Positions 61,183 to 64,000 of a stretch of DNA of 64,000 nucleotides are shown here, piece by piece (the stretch's first letter is position 1; every line of letters starts with the position of its first letter). The stretch is from positions 18,015,970-18,079,969 of the forward strand of contig JABBOT010000007.1 in the NCBI GenBank assembly GCA_016165875.1. The letters run 5' to 3'. This DNA comes from Acanthopleura granulata (taxonomy: Eukaryota; Mollusca; Polyplacophora; Chitonida; Chitonidae). A program made the translations under genes and the position numbers. The notes beneath the pieces were generated by a model that worked only from the letters and a program-made list of their open reading frames with translations, was not told the DNA's origin and ran no database searches.

Positions 61183-63773
61183 TTCTGAGTCATTACGCTA
61201 TGCTAGTGCGCTAACCAACTGAGCCACGGAGCTGTGTTTGAGTTTTGACTGATGTTTTAAAACGTTTGATAAATATTGGCCGAGGGTTTGTTGAATGAAT
61301 ACATTAGCTGTAGTATTTCAGACATATCCTGCAGAGGCTTATCCAAAGAAACACCTTTTATGTTTAGGTGTACAGACTGATAGTTGTGTCTCATCAGTTG
61401 TCTTCAGGTGTGAATGTACTCAGACTGAAAATTGGGTCTCTCCTGTCGACTTGAGGTGTGAGACTCAATACTGGGTGTCTCTTGTAGTCTTTAGGTGTGA
61501 ATGTACTGAGACTGATAACTGGGTCTCTCCTTTGGTCTTGAGGTGGTAGTGCACTGAGACTGACAATTGGGTCTCTTCTGTTGTCTAGGTTTGAGTGTAC
61601 AGAGACTGATAATTCGGTCTCGCCTGTTTTCTTTAGATGTGAGTGTACTGAGACTGAATATTGGGTCTCTCCCCTTATCTTGAGGTATGAGTATACCGTG
61701 ACTGAATATTGCGTCTCTCCCGTTGTCTTGAGGTGTGAGTGTACGGAGACCGAATATTGGGTCTCTCCCCTTGTCTTGAGGTATGAGTATACCGTGACTG
61801 AATATTGCGTCTCTCCCGTTGTCTTGAGGTGTGAGTGTACTGAGACTGATATTAGGTCTCTGCTGTTTTCTTGAGGTGCTTAGGTGTGAGACTGAGATAT
61901 TGGGTCTCTCTCGTTAGCTTGAGGTGTGAGTGTACTGAGATTGAATATTGGGTCTCTCCCGTTGTTTGTAGGTGTGAGTGTACGGGGACTGAAAATTGGG
62001 TGTCCGTTTTTGTTTTTAGCTGTGAGTTCACTGAGACTGAAAATTGGGCTTTTAATATCGTCTTTTGTGAAATTTGTGATAAGATAAAACAGCGATAACA
62101 TAAAAACTACGGAAGTATAGAACATATTTCTTGTCTTTTTATTTTCAGCACGAAGGGCATAACATTTTCAAACACTTATCATCGGATGAGTACAAGCAGG
62201 TCAGTCGGTTTTAAGCCTGGTAATATAAGAGATAAGCCCCCATACAGGCGGTACACTGCCTGATTACTCTGAATGAAGATATAACATTTCATCGAGAAAA
62301 ACATCATCATTGAATGTTCAGGTTGTAGAAAACACCTTCCCACGTAACCAAAGCAAGTGTGATTTATTTCACCATGAATTCTCCTACTGTAAACCCTTAT
62401 ATTTGTCACCATAGTAAAACTGTTGAATACACGGAGACTATGCTATGCTAATTGTACTTTACCTATTGGTGTCATCGATGTGAGTTCAAATCCAGCTCAT
62501 GCTTCCTCTCCAGTCCTACGTGGGAAGGTCAGCCAGCAACCTCCGGATGGTGATGGGTTTCCCCCGGGTTTTGTCCGGTTTCCTTCCACCACAATGCAGG
62601 CCGCCCACGTATATTTGGAATATTCTTGAGTACCGCGTCAAACACCAATGAAGTAAATAAATAAATATTGATATCATAAGGGCCGGTATTACGGCTCGTT
62701 CAACACAAACAAAAATACAGTTTTACATAATTTGAACCATGACTTCTCTGACTGCAAATTCATCAGTAAAGTCTGTGCTTCCTTTCACCAGGTACTCGGT
62801 GAAATAAGACACTGTATCCTGGCAACAGACTTGGCGCTTTTCTTTGGCAATCGCGCCAAGCTAAAGGAAACCGCAGAAAAGGGAGAGTTCTCCTGGCAGA
62901 ATGAGGACCACAGGTAAGATTGGGAATATGCAACAGGAAACTTCACTGTTTTGGATTTAAAGGTAACAACATTCCATAAATTCAAATATACCATTGACAC
63001 TGACCTTCATTTCAAAGGCTTAAAGTAAACAATTCTGTTTTTCACTTAGCAATAATGGATCTTTTAAATTATATCGTACAAACTTCATTTCGAAACTGCA
63101 TGATACTTGTCATACTTCTAAAGGATAAATTGATAAAGATGTTTATAATTACACATTTTGTAGACATTGTTCACTGATAACGCGTGTTTGGCTTGTGCAT
63201 TTCCTGTTAGTAATGACACTGACTTTGTGTGTTTCATTCTCAATGTCCGAAAGCACTGACTCAAATGTCATTGTATTCAACAATGCTATAGCAAGAAGTA
63301 AAATGACAGAGACATGGGCTTAAATTCCTGTTAGCCTTAGTCTCATTGGATATATATTCACTTTCAAAGAACATCAACTATAAATACAGGATTTCTTTAA
63401 GTTATAGACATGCGGGAATTTTAAGCAGAAAAATTTGTTACTAAATGTTTCATTCTCTTTTGAATGGGGCAGCATGTATCTGACTGTATACATTAGTGTA
63501 AAGCATTCCAAGTCGCGTCACCGTATAAATCCCGGGGGAAGAGGGGATTATTGATGAATCGTCTCCTATCCTAAACTGTATCACGTGTTTTAATTAACAA
63601 CAGTGTGCCGTGCTTGTCTACTAAAATGTTCGTTCCTATCGTCTCTCTAATCGACCATTAGAAAAATCTTGAGGGCCATTACCATGACCGGATGTGACCT
63701 GTGTGCCAACATGAAACCCTGGGATGTACAGGTCGAGACGGTCAAGGTCATCTTTGAGGAGTTTTACGAACAG
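15769..63773 (+). CDS. PDE10A: PDE10A-like cAMP/cGMP phosphodiesterase, 3' end beyond window
   Basis: Gene-level entry; exons are listed separately. Twenty-six exons (using one copy of each duplicated exon) join in consistent phase with GT-AG introns to 790 codons. Order: variable N-terminus (about residues 1-103), the PDE10 N-terminal helix region (104-175), GAF-A (about 190-343), GAF-B (about 344-517, ending in the cyclic-nucleotide motif NK...F...DE), a linker, then the catalytic domain (about 590 on) with [20 protein letters not shown] and GCDLC. PDE10 family enzymes hydrolyse cAMP and cGMP as dimers. PDE10 fits better than PDE2, 5 or 11 through [23 protein letters not shown] and [11 protein letters not shown]. 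The purine-binding glutamine and C-terminus are not in the window. The human homologue is close to 780 residues, so this predicted protein, still lacking about 100 residues, is longer at its N-terminus. Confidence 0.9.
15966..16455 (+). repeat. Dispersed repeat, copy 1
   Basis: The first part (AGAGGCATGAA, CAGTGTCAGT.CGTTTAA, TGTGTTATGGT) recurs at 17911-18033. The later part (TCTTCAGTCTTACAGTATAT, ACGGACACAATAACGGA) recurs at 19690-20080. This copy joins both parts, so it is probably the fuller one. No protein or terminal repeat was recognised. Confidence 0.7.
16560..16795. repeat. ~54-bp minisatellite
   Basis: About four diverged units built on CAACTGGAAAACATTGCCCT and CAGACACCCACATCGCGCCT. 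The chance plus-strand frame here (16597-16905) follows from the repeat and is not called. Confidence 0.75.
17755..17826 (+). mobile_element. SINE fragment
   Basis: It carries GGTTTCCTCCCACCACAATG and CTGGCCGCCGTC, the middle of the common SINE. Ends are missing. Confidence 0.65.
17911..18033 (+). repeat. Dispersed repeat, copy 2 (5' part)
   Basis: Alignable with 15966-16098: both have ATCACCAGAGGCC.ATTA, GAGGCATGAA and TAGAC.GTGTGTTATGGT. It diverges from the family afterwards. Confidence 0.7.
19131..19230 (-). mobile_element. SINE fragment, antisense
   Basis: Contains CAAGAATATTTCAC, GACGGCG.CCAGCATT and AAACCCACGACCATCC in the order expected of an antisense copy, without the tail and head. 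Confidence 0.75.
19690..20080 (+). repeat. Dispersed repeat, copy 3 (3' part)
   Basis: Alignable with 16095-16455 through CTTCAGTCTTACAGTATAT, ATATGACGTTCTAGTG and GACACAATAACGGA, with several small indels. It ends near a short AGAAGAACAAAATTAGAAGA stretch shared by both copies. Confidence 0.75.
20431..20698 (+). mobile_element. tRNA-derived SINE, near full length
   Basis: The head GGCCTCTGTGGCTCACTCGG resembles a Pol III A box and GGTCGCTGTGAGTTCAAGTC a B box. Next come the conserved body (GGTTTCCTCCCACCATAATG) and an (AATA)n tail. This is one of the most complete copies and defines the family in this window. Confidence 0.88.
20737..20820 (+). CDS. PDE10A: PDE10A-like: candidate exon 2, Ser/Arg-rich
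   Basis: Acceptor tttatttag, donor ATCA|gtaaga; 84 nt, phase 1 in and out, so it can be skipped or included without shifting frame. It encodes [18 protein letters not shown] followed by a basic Ser-rich tail ([10 protein letters not shown]). No conserved domain. Evidence is open frame, splice sites and phase only. Confidence 0.5.
21925..22176 (-). mobile_element. tRNA-derived SINE, near full length, antisense
   Basis: The antisense copy runs from (TTTA)n through GACGGCGGCCAGCATTGTGG to the head TGAGCCACGAAGGCCCC. Same order of blocks as the copy at 20431. Confidence 0.88.
23732..23945. repeat. ~37-bp AT-rich minisatellite
   Basis: About six diverged units with the pattern TTTTAC.AATATTTTCATG followed by .AATTC...(A/T)AGTG. 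Confidence 0.75.
25425..25527 (+). CDS. PDE10A: PDE10A-like: candidate alternative first exon
   Basis: ATG at 25425 opens 34 codons ([20 protein letters not shown]...) ending CGTGAAG|gtaaat in phase 1, the phase needed to enter 29641 or 39347. Local G+C is raised. The start context is weak (T at -3). There is no upstream acceptor in good context, which favours a first exon over an internal cassette. Could also be chance. Confidence 0.4.
26142..26356 (+). mobile_element. tRNA-derived SINE, head-truncated
   Basis: Starts at CCCACCAATGCGGTCGCTGT, lacking the A-box part, and keeps the body and AATAAATAAA tail. The B box is mutated (GTGAATTATAGTCC). Confidence 0.85.
29641..29715 (+). CDS. PDE10A: PDE10A-like: candidate cassette exon, Gly-rich
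   Basis: Acceptor ccgttttacag and donor CACAAG|gtaagc are both strong. Its 75 nt run phase 1 to phase 1 and encode [19 protein letters not shown] and a short tail. Its last base completes the Asp codon that opens the conserved exon at 39347. An internal in-frame ATG is present. No known domain. Confidence 0.55.
30930..31830. repeat. ~74-bp minisatellite interrupted by a SINE
   Basis: Units contain AGTACACATATATTGCTTGG, GACTATATGCAGCATAGCTG and TTATTAGGCTGGGTTTAGGC. About eight to ten diverged units are split by the SINE at 31521-31695. Confidence 0.85.
31521..31695 (-). mobile_element. SINE inserted in a minisatellite
   Basis: An antisense copy, (TTTA)n to CACAGCGATCGCATTGG, internally shortened. 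The 74-bp repeat array continues on both sides, so the SINE arrived after the array formed. Confidence 0.85.
32586..32611. repeat. (TG)n microsatellite
   Basis: An uninterrupted run of about thirteen TG dinucleotides. Confidence 0.95.
32846..32880 (+). other. G-rich tract with quadruplex potential
   Basis: Four runs of at least four G (GGGGGG, GGGG, GGGG, GGGGGG) lie within 35 bp separated by short loops. Intronic position. Confidence 0.6.
33178..33750. repeat. 31-bp minisatellite with a 93-bp higher-order period
   Basis: The base monomer is 31 bp (pattern ..C.TGGTATTA.A.ACA.GAT..CCC). Three diverged monomer types, with cores CATCCGTGGTATTATA, AAATTTGTGGCATTACAG and AGTTCCTGGTGTTACACA, alternate in fixed order. 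The trimer repeats at 33291, 33384 and 33477, and less well on either side. Confidence 0.88.
33758..33895. repeat. ~33-bp tandem repeat, four copies
   Basis: Units read CTTGTTGTAAGGCGGCCCCA then TTGCC.ATGA.CCC with increasing divergence. Adjacent to the 31-bp array but a different motif. Confidence 0.78.
34731..34970. repeat. 68-bp tandem repeat, 3.5 copies
   Basis: Each unit starts TTTGGACAG, contains a CAACTATTGGGAGGTGT-like centre and ends TTTGGACACTGAA. Confidence 0.85.
38058..38139 (+). CDS. PDE10A: PDE10A-like: weak candidate alternative first exon
   Basis: ATG at 38058 opens [20 protein letters not shown] and ends in phase 1 at a poor donor (gtttcc). It lies 1.2 kb before the conserved exon at 39347 and would splice in frame. 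A basic N-terminus is plausible, but donor strength and start context are weak. Confidence 0.22.
39347..39517 (+). CDS. PDE10A: PDE10A-like: first conserved exon, N-terminal helical region
   Basis: Acceptor ttttgtttcag, donor ATCAATC|gtaaga; phase 1 in and out, 171 nt. It encodes [20 protein letters not shown] followed by ...HERLEKW, the PDE10-type N-terminal stretch (LT...V..YL...P..LD..V......E..EKW) that precedes GAF-A. This is the most upstream exon with clear family homology. Confidence 0.9.
39690..39841 (+). mobile_element. Degenerate SINE 3' half
   Basis: GGTATCCTCCCACCGTAATG, CGTAAAACACCAAGCAAATA and the AGTAAATAAA tail mark the common SINE. The middle is eroded. It lies between two PDE exons (39517 and 39929). 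Confidence 0.7.
39929..39972 (+). CDS. PDE10A: PDE10A-like: short linker exon (44 nt)
   Basis: Acceptor tgttgtag, donor TGGAAA|gtaagt (near-consensus). It completes an Arg codon and encodes [14 protein letters not shown] in phase 0 out. It joins the N-terminal region to GAF-A. Too short for homology alone; phase and strong donor support it. Confidence 0.75.
40266..40377 (+). CDS. PDE10A: PDE10A-like: GAF-A exon 1
   Basis: Acceptor ttactttcag, donor GTCCG|gtgaga; phase 0 in, 1 out, 112 nt. It encodes ...[20 protein letters not shown] followed by ELACCMAS, equivalent to the first helix of GAF-A in PDE10 (LLYELSS...). Confidence 0.9.
40491..40743 (+). mobile_element. tRNA-derived SINE, near full length
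   Basis: CTCAGTCGGTTAGCGCGC (A-box part), CGCTGTAAGTTCAAGACC (B-box part), a body with GTCGTGGGTTTTCCCCGGGC and the AATAAATAAATAAA tail. It lies within an intron of the PDE gene. Confidence 0.88.
41005..41054 (+). CDS. PDE10A: PDE10A-like: GAF-A exon 2 (50 nt)
   Basis: Acceptor ttccttttcag, donor AACGAG|gtcagt. It encodes [17 protein letters not shown], matching the first strands of GAF-A (PDE10: ADGFALYFLGECNN). Phase 1 in, 0 out. Confidence 0.9.
41273..41304 (+). CDS. PDE10A: PDE10A-like: GAF-A microexon (32 nt)
   Basis: Acceptor ttcttctgtag, donor CAGGG|gtatgt. It encodes [10 protein letters not shown] plus two bases and is required for phase: it ends in phase 2, exactly what the exon at 42852 needs. 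Confidence 0.85.
41425..41612 (+). mobile_element. tRNA-derived SINE, head-truncated
   Basis: Begins at TGTGATCGCTGTGAGTTCAA, continues with CTGGCTTCCTTTCCGG and ends GTAAATAAATAAA. A short internal deletion removes part of the CCATAATGCTGGCC block. Confidence 0.82.
42852..42954 (+). CDS. PDE10A: PDE10A-like: GAF-A exon 4
   Basis: Acceptor aatgtttcag, donor ATACAG|gtgagt; phase 2 in, 0 out. It encodes [20 protein letters not shown] and LNDVIQ, corresponding to the PDE10 stretch [22 protein letters not shown]. Two other frames are open across it; only this one matches the family. Confidence 0.92.
43160..43575 (+). repeat. Dispersed ~400-bp repeat, copy 1
   Basis: It shares ordered blocks with 51765-52155: GTTTTACTCTC.A..CTGT, ACAACACAGCAT, AATTCTAG.A.AGTGACGTCT, GTTAACATCA.T, then CCATTTGCCAA.TATCAC. 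Both copies lie in GAF-region introns of the PDE gene. Confidence 0.78.
43617..43713 (+). CDS. PDE10A: PDE10A-like: GAF-A exon 5
   Basis: Acceptor ccaatttcag, donor TTTTAG|gtaagt; phase 0 in, 1 out. It encodes [20 protein letters not shown] then [12 protein letters not shown], the GAF core D.RFP......Q.SV...PI....G.I. An alternative acceptor 3 bp downstream (cagcag) could drop one Gln. Confidence 0.93.
43926..43951 (+). other. G-rich tract, possible quadruplex
   Basis: The runs GGAGGAGGGGGGAGGGGGG and TGGG sit in 26 bp within the intron that follows the exon at 43617-43713. Confidence 0.5.
44666..44850 (-). mobile_element. tRNA-derived SINE, head-truncated, antisense
   Basis: (ATTT)n, GATTGGTGTTATACGCCGTA, GATGGCGGCCAGCATTATAG and GGTTGCTGGCGGACCTTCCC in order. 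It stops before the Pol III boxes. Confidence 0.85.
45350..45408 (+). CDS. PDE10A: PDE10A-like: GAF-A exon 6
   Basis: Acceptor atattctgtag, donor CAAGAG|gtatgg; phase 1 in, 0 out. It encodes [20 protein letters not shown], matching the PDE10 strand and loop ([20 protein letters not shown]). Confidence 0.93.
45771..45821 (+). CDS. PDE10A: PDE10A-like: GAF-A last-helix exon, copy A
   Basis: Acceptor gtccttccaccag, donor CACGAG|gtaccg; 51 nt, phase 0 in and out. It encodes [17 protein letters not shown]. The same position is encoded by a second exon at 46175-46225 of identical length and phase. The shared pattern is V..(W/K)(Y/F)LLW....V....E. Probably one of two mutually exclusive exons. This copy is the less similar of the two to human PDE10A (VATANLAWASVAIHQVQ). 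Confidence 0.82.
46175..46225 (+). CDS. PDE10A: PDE10A-like: GAF-A last-helix exon, copy B
   Basis: Acceptor gtttcttcttttag is strong; donor GCAGAG|gtatca. 51 nt, phase 0 in and out, encoding [17 protein letters not shown]. It aligns without gaps to copy A and better to the vertebrate residue pattern (A.LAWASVAIH). It lies 353 bp after copy A. Splicing in both copies would keep frame but duplicate a helix. Confidence 0.8.
46226..48167 (+). other. Intron, nothing recognised
   Basis: 1.9 kb of AT-rich sequence between the second GAF-A helix exon copy and the inter-GAF exon. I looked for further copies of the flanking exons and found none. Confidence 0.5.
48168..48226 (+). CDS. PDE10A: PDE10A-like: inter-GAF helix exon
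   Basis: Acceptor tttttcacag, donor CACCAA|gtaagt; phase 0 in, 2 out. It encodes [20 protein letters not shown] (last codon shared), matching PDE10 CRGLAKQTELNDFLLDVSK, the helix linking GAF-A to GAF-B. Confidence 0.93.
48449..48500 (+). CDS. PDE10A: PDE10A-like: GAF-B first-helix exon (52 nt)
   Basis: Acceptor tttattacag, donor ATTATG|gtgagg; phase 2 in, 0 out. It encodes [17 protein letters not shown], matching PDE10 YFDNIVAIDSLLEHIM. The next exon begins with N(F/Y)A, as in the family (IYAKNLVNADR). Confidence 0.93.
49332..49465 (+). CDS. PDE10A: PDE10A-like: GAF-B strand 1-3 exon, copy A
   Basis: Acceptor atgtccag, donor AATCAG|gttagc; 134 nt, phase 0 in, 2 out. It encodes [20 protein letters not shown] followed by [13 protein letters not shown] and NREIR. 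It forms the first strands of GAF-B that line the nucleotide pocket. A near-duplicate exon lies 561 bp downstream. Confidence 0.9.
50027..50169 (+). CDS. PDE10A: PDE10A-like: GAF-B strand 1-3 exon, copy B
   Basis: Acceptor attctttgacag, donor GATAAG|gtctct (weak after GT); 143 nt, phase 0 in, 2 out. It encodes [32 protein letters not shown] and QKEIR. About two thirds of aligned residues match copy A, with differences clustered in the loop after D(V/T)GT, which is 3 residues longer here. Including both copies would break frame at 51609, so the two must be alternatives if both are used. Confidence 0.88.
51609..51701 (+). CDS. PDE10A: PDE10A-like: GAF-B exon, IAGxVA...DAY motif
   Basis: Acceptor cctctttcag, donor TTCAACAG|gtgagt; phase 2 in and out. 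It encodes [20 protein letters not shown] then [11 protein letters not shown], matching PDE10 [31 protein letters not shown] almost residue for residue. Confidence 0.95.
51765..52155 (+). repeat. Dispersed ~400-bp repeat, copy 2
   Basis: It aligns with 43160-43575. A TTTCACCTACCACACTGTTG-like string at its start is echoed at its end (CACTGTCGTTGCTGCTCTG), suggesting direct terminal repetition. Pieces of the same end in opposite orientation occur near 52845 and 54013. Confidence 0.72.
53387..53455 (+). CDS. PDE10A: PDE10A-like: GAF-B exon, TGYTT...LCMPI
   Basis: Acceptor gtcttttgtcag, donor GGGGAAT|gtaagc; phase 2 in and out. It encodes [20 protein letters not shown] plus RG, the conserved GAF core preceding the strand [10 protein letters not shown]. 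The split Ile codon is completed in the next exon. Confidence 0.95.
53805..53919 (+). CDS. PDE10A: PDE10A-like: GAF-B exon with NKx(n)Fx3DE motif
   Basis: Acceptor tttgttttgcag after a long T-tract, donor GCCAAG|gtaaat; phase 2 in, 0 out. It encodes [20 protein letters not shown] then [20 protein letters not shown]...F...DE is the signature of cyclic-nucleotide-binding GAF domains; all five residues are kept, so ligand binding by GAF-B is plausible. Confidence 0.95.
54963..55082 (+). mobile_element. Second SINE-like family, diverged copy
   Basis: CAGTAACTGGCCAAAAGTCC and GTGGTTAACGCCGGGTACTG correspond to the block CAGTGACATGCCAAAGGTCG/GTGGTTTACGCTCGGCACTA at 56014. It lies in the intron just before the exon at 55178. 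Confidence 0.55.
55178..55317 (+). CDS. PDE10A: PDE10A-like: linker to catalytic domain
   Basis: Acceptor tttttttcgcag, donor CTGATAGA|gtgagt; phase 0 in, 2 out. It encodes [20 protein letters not shown] followed by [13 protein letters not shown], matching PDE10 [29 protein letters not shown]. An open frame runs back through the acceptor into the intron, but homology starts at 55178. Confidence 0.93.
55345..55665. repeat. ~30-bp minisatellite
   Basis: Diverged units of CATGGGCAACGTATACTGGG and ACAAATAG. It begins 28 bp after the donor of the exon at 55178-55317. A 157-codon minus-strand frame across it is a by-product. Confidence 0.82.
55895..56131 (+). mobile_element. Second SINE-like family, plus-strand copy
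   Basis: Blocks GTGCGGCCGTGGCCTTGCGT, ATGCCAAAGGTCGGTGGTTT and TATGGTTTCCTCCACCA, ending in an (AATA)n-like tail. The middle block is shared with the antisense copy at 14217-14390. Confidence 0.68.
56442..56528 (+). CDS. PDE10A: PDE10A-like: start of catalytic region
   Basis: Acceptor tttattttcag, donor AACAG|gtaagc; phase 2 in and out. It encodes [20 protein letters not shown] then FRDLFEMN. It corresponds to the variable stretch before the catalytic helices (PDE10: [20 protein letters not shown]...). Similarity is modest but position and phase fit. Confidence 0.85.
56703..56796 (+). mobile_element. SINE 3' end fragment
   Basis: CTTCCCCCGGGCTCACCATA, GCTGGCCACCGTCGTC and AAATAAACAAATAAA match the 3' third of the common SINE. 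Confidence 0.8.
56990..57225 (+). repeat. Intronic duplicated segment, copy 1
   Basis: It shares with 58270-58535 the ordered strings GAACAGGCTGAAG, TT(T/C)AGCTGC.AAACA, GGAAATATA and TGTGACGC, then a GTACGGTCCATAATGTCCAC-like end. Strongly diverged, no coding potential. Confidence 0.65.
58270..58535 (+). repeat. Intronic duplicated segment, copy 2
   Basis: The partner of 56990-57225 in the same intron. The chance plus-strand frame 58294-58605 lies on it and is not called a gene because the other copy has no matching frame. Confidence 0.65.
58625..59170 (+). repeat. ~180-bp degenerate tandem repeat
   Basis: Three loose units each with (T)TAAGGTAAA.(G/A)T..AGGGCGG(C/T)ATCT, an ACATGTAAAGC(A/G) part and a GATGC...GCATA part followed by GATTAC. 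Confidence 0.55.
60020..60170 (+). CDS. PDE10A: PDE10A-like: catalytic exon with YHNWxHA
   Basis: Acceptor cgttgtcctcag, donor ATTGAG|gtacgt; phase 2 in, 0 out, 50 codons. It encodes [20 protein letters not shown] then [19 protein letters not shown]. The His of HNW is the proposed proton donor in class I PDEs. The intron before it, 3.5 kb, is the longest in the catalytic part. Confidence 0.95.
60849..61004 (+). CDS. PDE10A: PDE10A-like: catalytic exon with HD metal-binding signature
   Basis: Acceptor cttctgcag, donor CTGCAG|gtgagt; phase 0 in and out, 52 codons. It contains [15 protein letters not shown], fitting the PDE signature HD[LIVMFY]xHx[AG]xxNx[LIVMFY] that binds the Zn/Mg pair, and [18 protein letters not shown]. 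Confidence 0.97.
61143..61235 (-). mobile_element. SINE head beside a GATT microsatellite
   Basis: GCGCTAACCAACTGAGCCAC is the antisense head of the common SINE. The body is replaced by a (TTGA)n run beginning near 61145. Confidence 0.65.
61390..62055. repeat. 48-bp minisatellite, 14 units
   Basis: The unit pattern is GTCTCTCCCGTTGTCTTGAG then GTGTGAGTGTACTGAGACTG and AATATTGG. Because 48 is divisible by three, long open frames ([20 protein letters not shown]) run through it. Units 7-8 and 9-10 are near-identical pairs, a 96-bp higher-order step. It lies in the catalytic-domain intron 61005-62148. Confidence 0.92.
62149..62199 (+). CDS. PDE10A: PDE10A-like: catalytic exon, EGHNIF (51 nt)
   Basis: Acceptor ttattttcag, donor AAGCAG|gtcagt; phase 0 in and out. 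It encodes [17 protein letters not shown], matching PDE10 LEGHNIFSTLSSSEYEQ. The preceding intron is filled by a 48-bp minisatellite. Confidence 0.95.
62465..62666 (+). mobile_element. tRNA-derived SINE, head-truncated
   Basis: TGTGAGTTCAAATCCAGCTC, a body with GATGGGTTTCCCCCGGG and GGTTTCCTTCCACCACAATG, then GTAAATAAATAAAT. Intronic, 130 bp before the exon at 62792. Confidence 0.85.
62792..62913 (+). CDS. PDE10A: PDE10A-like: catalytic exon, [11 protein letters not shown]
   Basis: Acceptor cctttcaccag, donor CACAG|gtaaga; phase 0 in, 2 out. It encodes [20 protein letters not shown] then [15 protein letters not shown]. The PDE10-specific FGNR stretch separates it from PDE5 and PDE11. Confidence 0.96.
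63662..63773 (+). CDS. PDE10A: PDE10A-like: catalytic exon with MTGCDLC, last in window
   Basis: Acceptor tcgaccattag, donor GAACAG|gtatgc; phase 2 in, 0 out. It encodes [20 protein letters not shown] then [17 protein letters not shown]. The Asp of CDL is the fourth metal ligand of class I PDEs. Vertebrate PDE10A has TACDLC; here Ala is Gly. Remaining exons, including the substrate-clamping Gln, lie beyond 64000. Confidence 0.94.
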
Positions 63774-64000
63774 GTATGCAGAAAGTCCTATTGTTTACGA
63801 ATAACTGACTTCAGAGCCGTTTGTATTTTATCTTTACCGGTTCTCTTCCTGTACCCATCACATGGGAACCGAGTTAGAATCCCAGTTGTAATTAAATTTG
63901 TTTTTGCTAAGAACAGCTGTTAATTGCTCAGATGGATTGTTTCAGTCACCGATGGCAGATGTGGTAAACATAAACCAATATTACATATACGTTCACGTTT

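Noticed and set aside
61581..62098. Cys/Trp-rich repeat proteins in frames 61295-62098
   Set aside because: They arise from the 48-bp minisatellite inside a PDE intron; no start context, splice sites or homologues are apparent.

Overview
The window is eukaryotic nuclear DNA from a metazoan, probably a lophotrochozoan (mollusc-like). The evidence is one intron-rich gene with GT-AG introns of up to about 10 kb, Pol III tRNA genes, a poly(A)-tailed non-LTR retrotransposon, and more than a dozen scattered copies of a tRNA-derived SINE with an AATA-rich tail of a kind I associate with molluscs and their relatives. The species cannot be named from the sequence.

Layout. Positions 1-3060 hold the 3' part of a Tx1/L1-like LINE. 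It carries a reverse transcriptase, a frameshift, a CxxC...H...C zinc motif and a poly(A) tail, and it runs directly into the 3' 52 nt of a tRNA-Gly(UCC) gene. Positions 3061 to about 8254 are a decaying tandem array of units of about 1.2 kb. Each intact unit carries an initiator tRNA-Met on the minus strand and a tRNA-Gly(UCC) on the plus strand, arranged head to head. Positions 8255-15768 are mostly intergenic, with short tandem repeats, SINE fragments and one unrecognised minus-strand coding-like stretch near 9.1-9.7 kb.

From 15769 to the right edge, the plus strand is one long gene, a PDE10A-like dual-specificity cyclic nucleotide phosphodiesterase. I assembled 26 exons whose phases chain without a break into 790 codons: several N-terminal exons, GAF-A, GAF-B and most of the catalytic domain. 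The signature [12 protein letters not shown] and the downstream GCDLC aspartate are present. The last exons lie beyond the window.

The most interesting points are these. (1) The PDE gene has two separate tandem-duplicated exon pairs, one at the end of GAF-A (45771-45821 and 46175-46225) and one at the start of GAF-B (49332-49465 and 50027-50169). They look like mutually exclusive alternative exons that would vary both regulatory domains. (2) Two or three candidate alternative first exons all end in phase 1, compatible with the first conserved PDE10 exon. (3) The LINE breaks the tRNA-Gly gene after nucleotide 20, and a second tRNA-Gly copy at the far end of the array is broken at the same nucleotide, suggesting a sequence-specific tRNA-Gly-targeting retrotransposon. 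Introns also hold several minisatellites, including a 31-bp monomer / 93-bp higher-order array and a 48-bp (16-codon) array.
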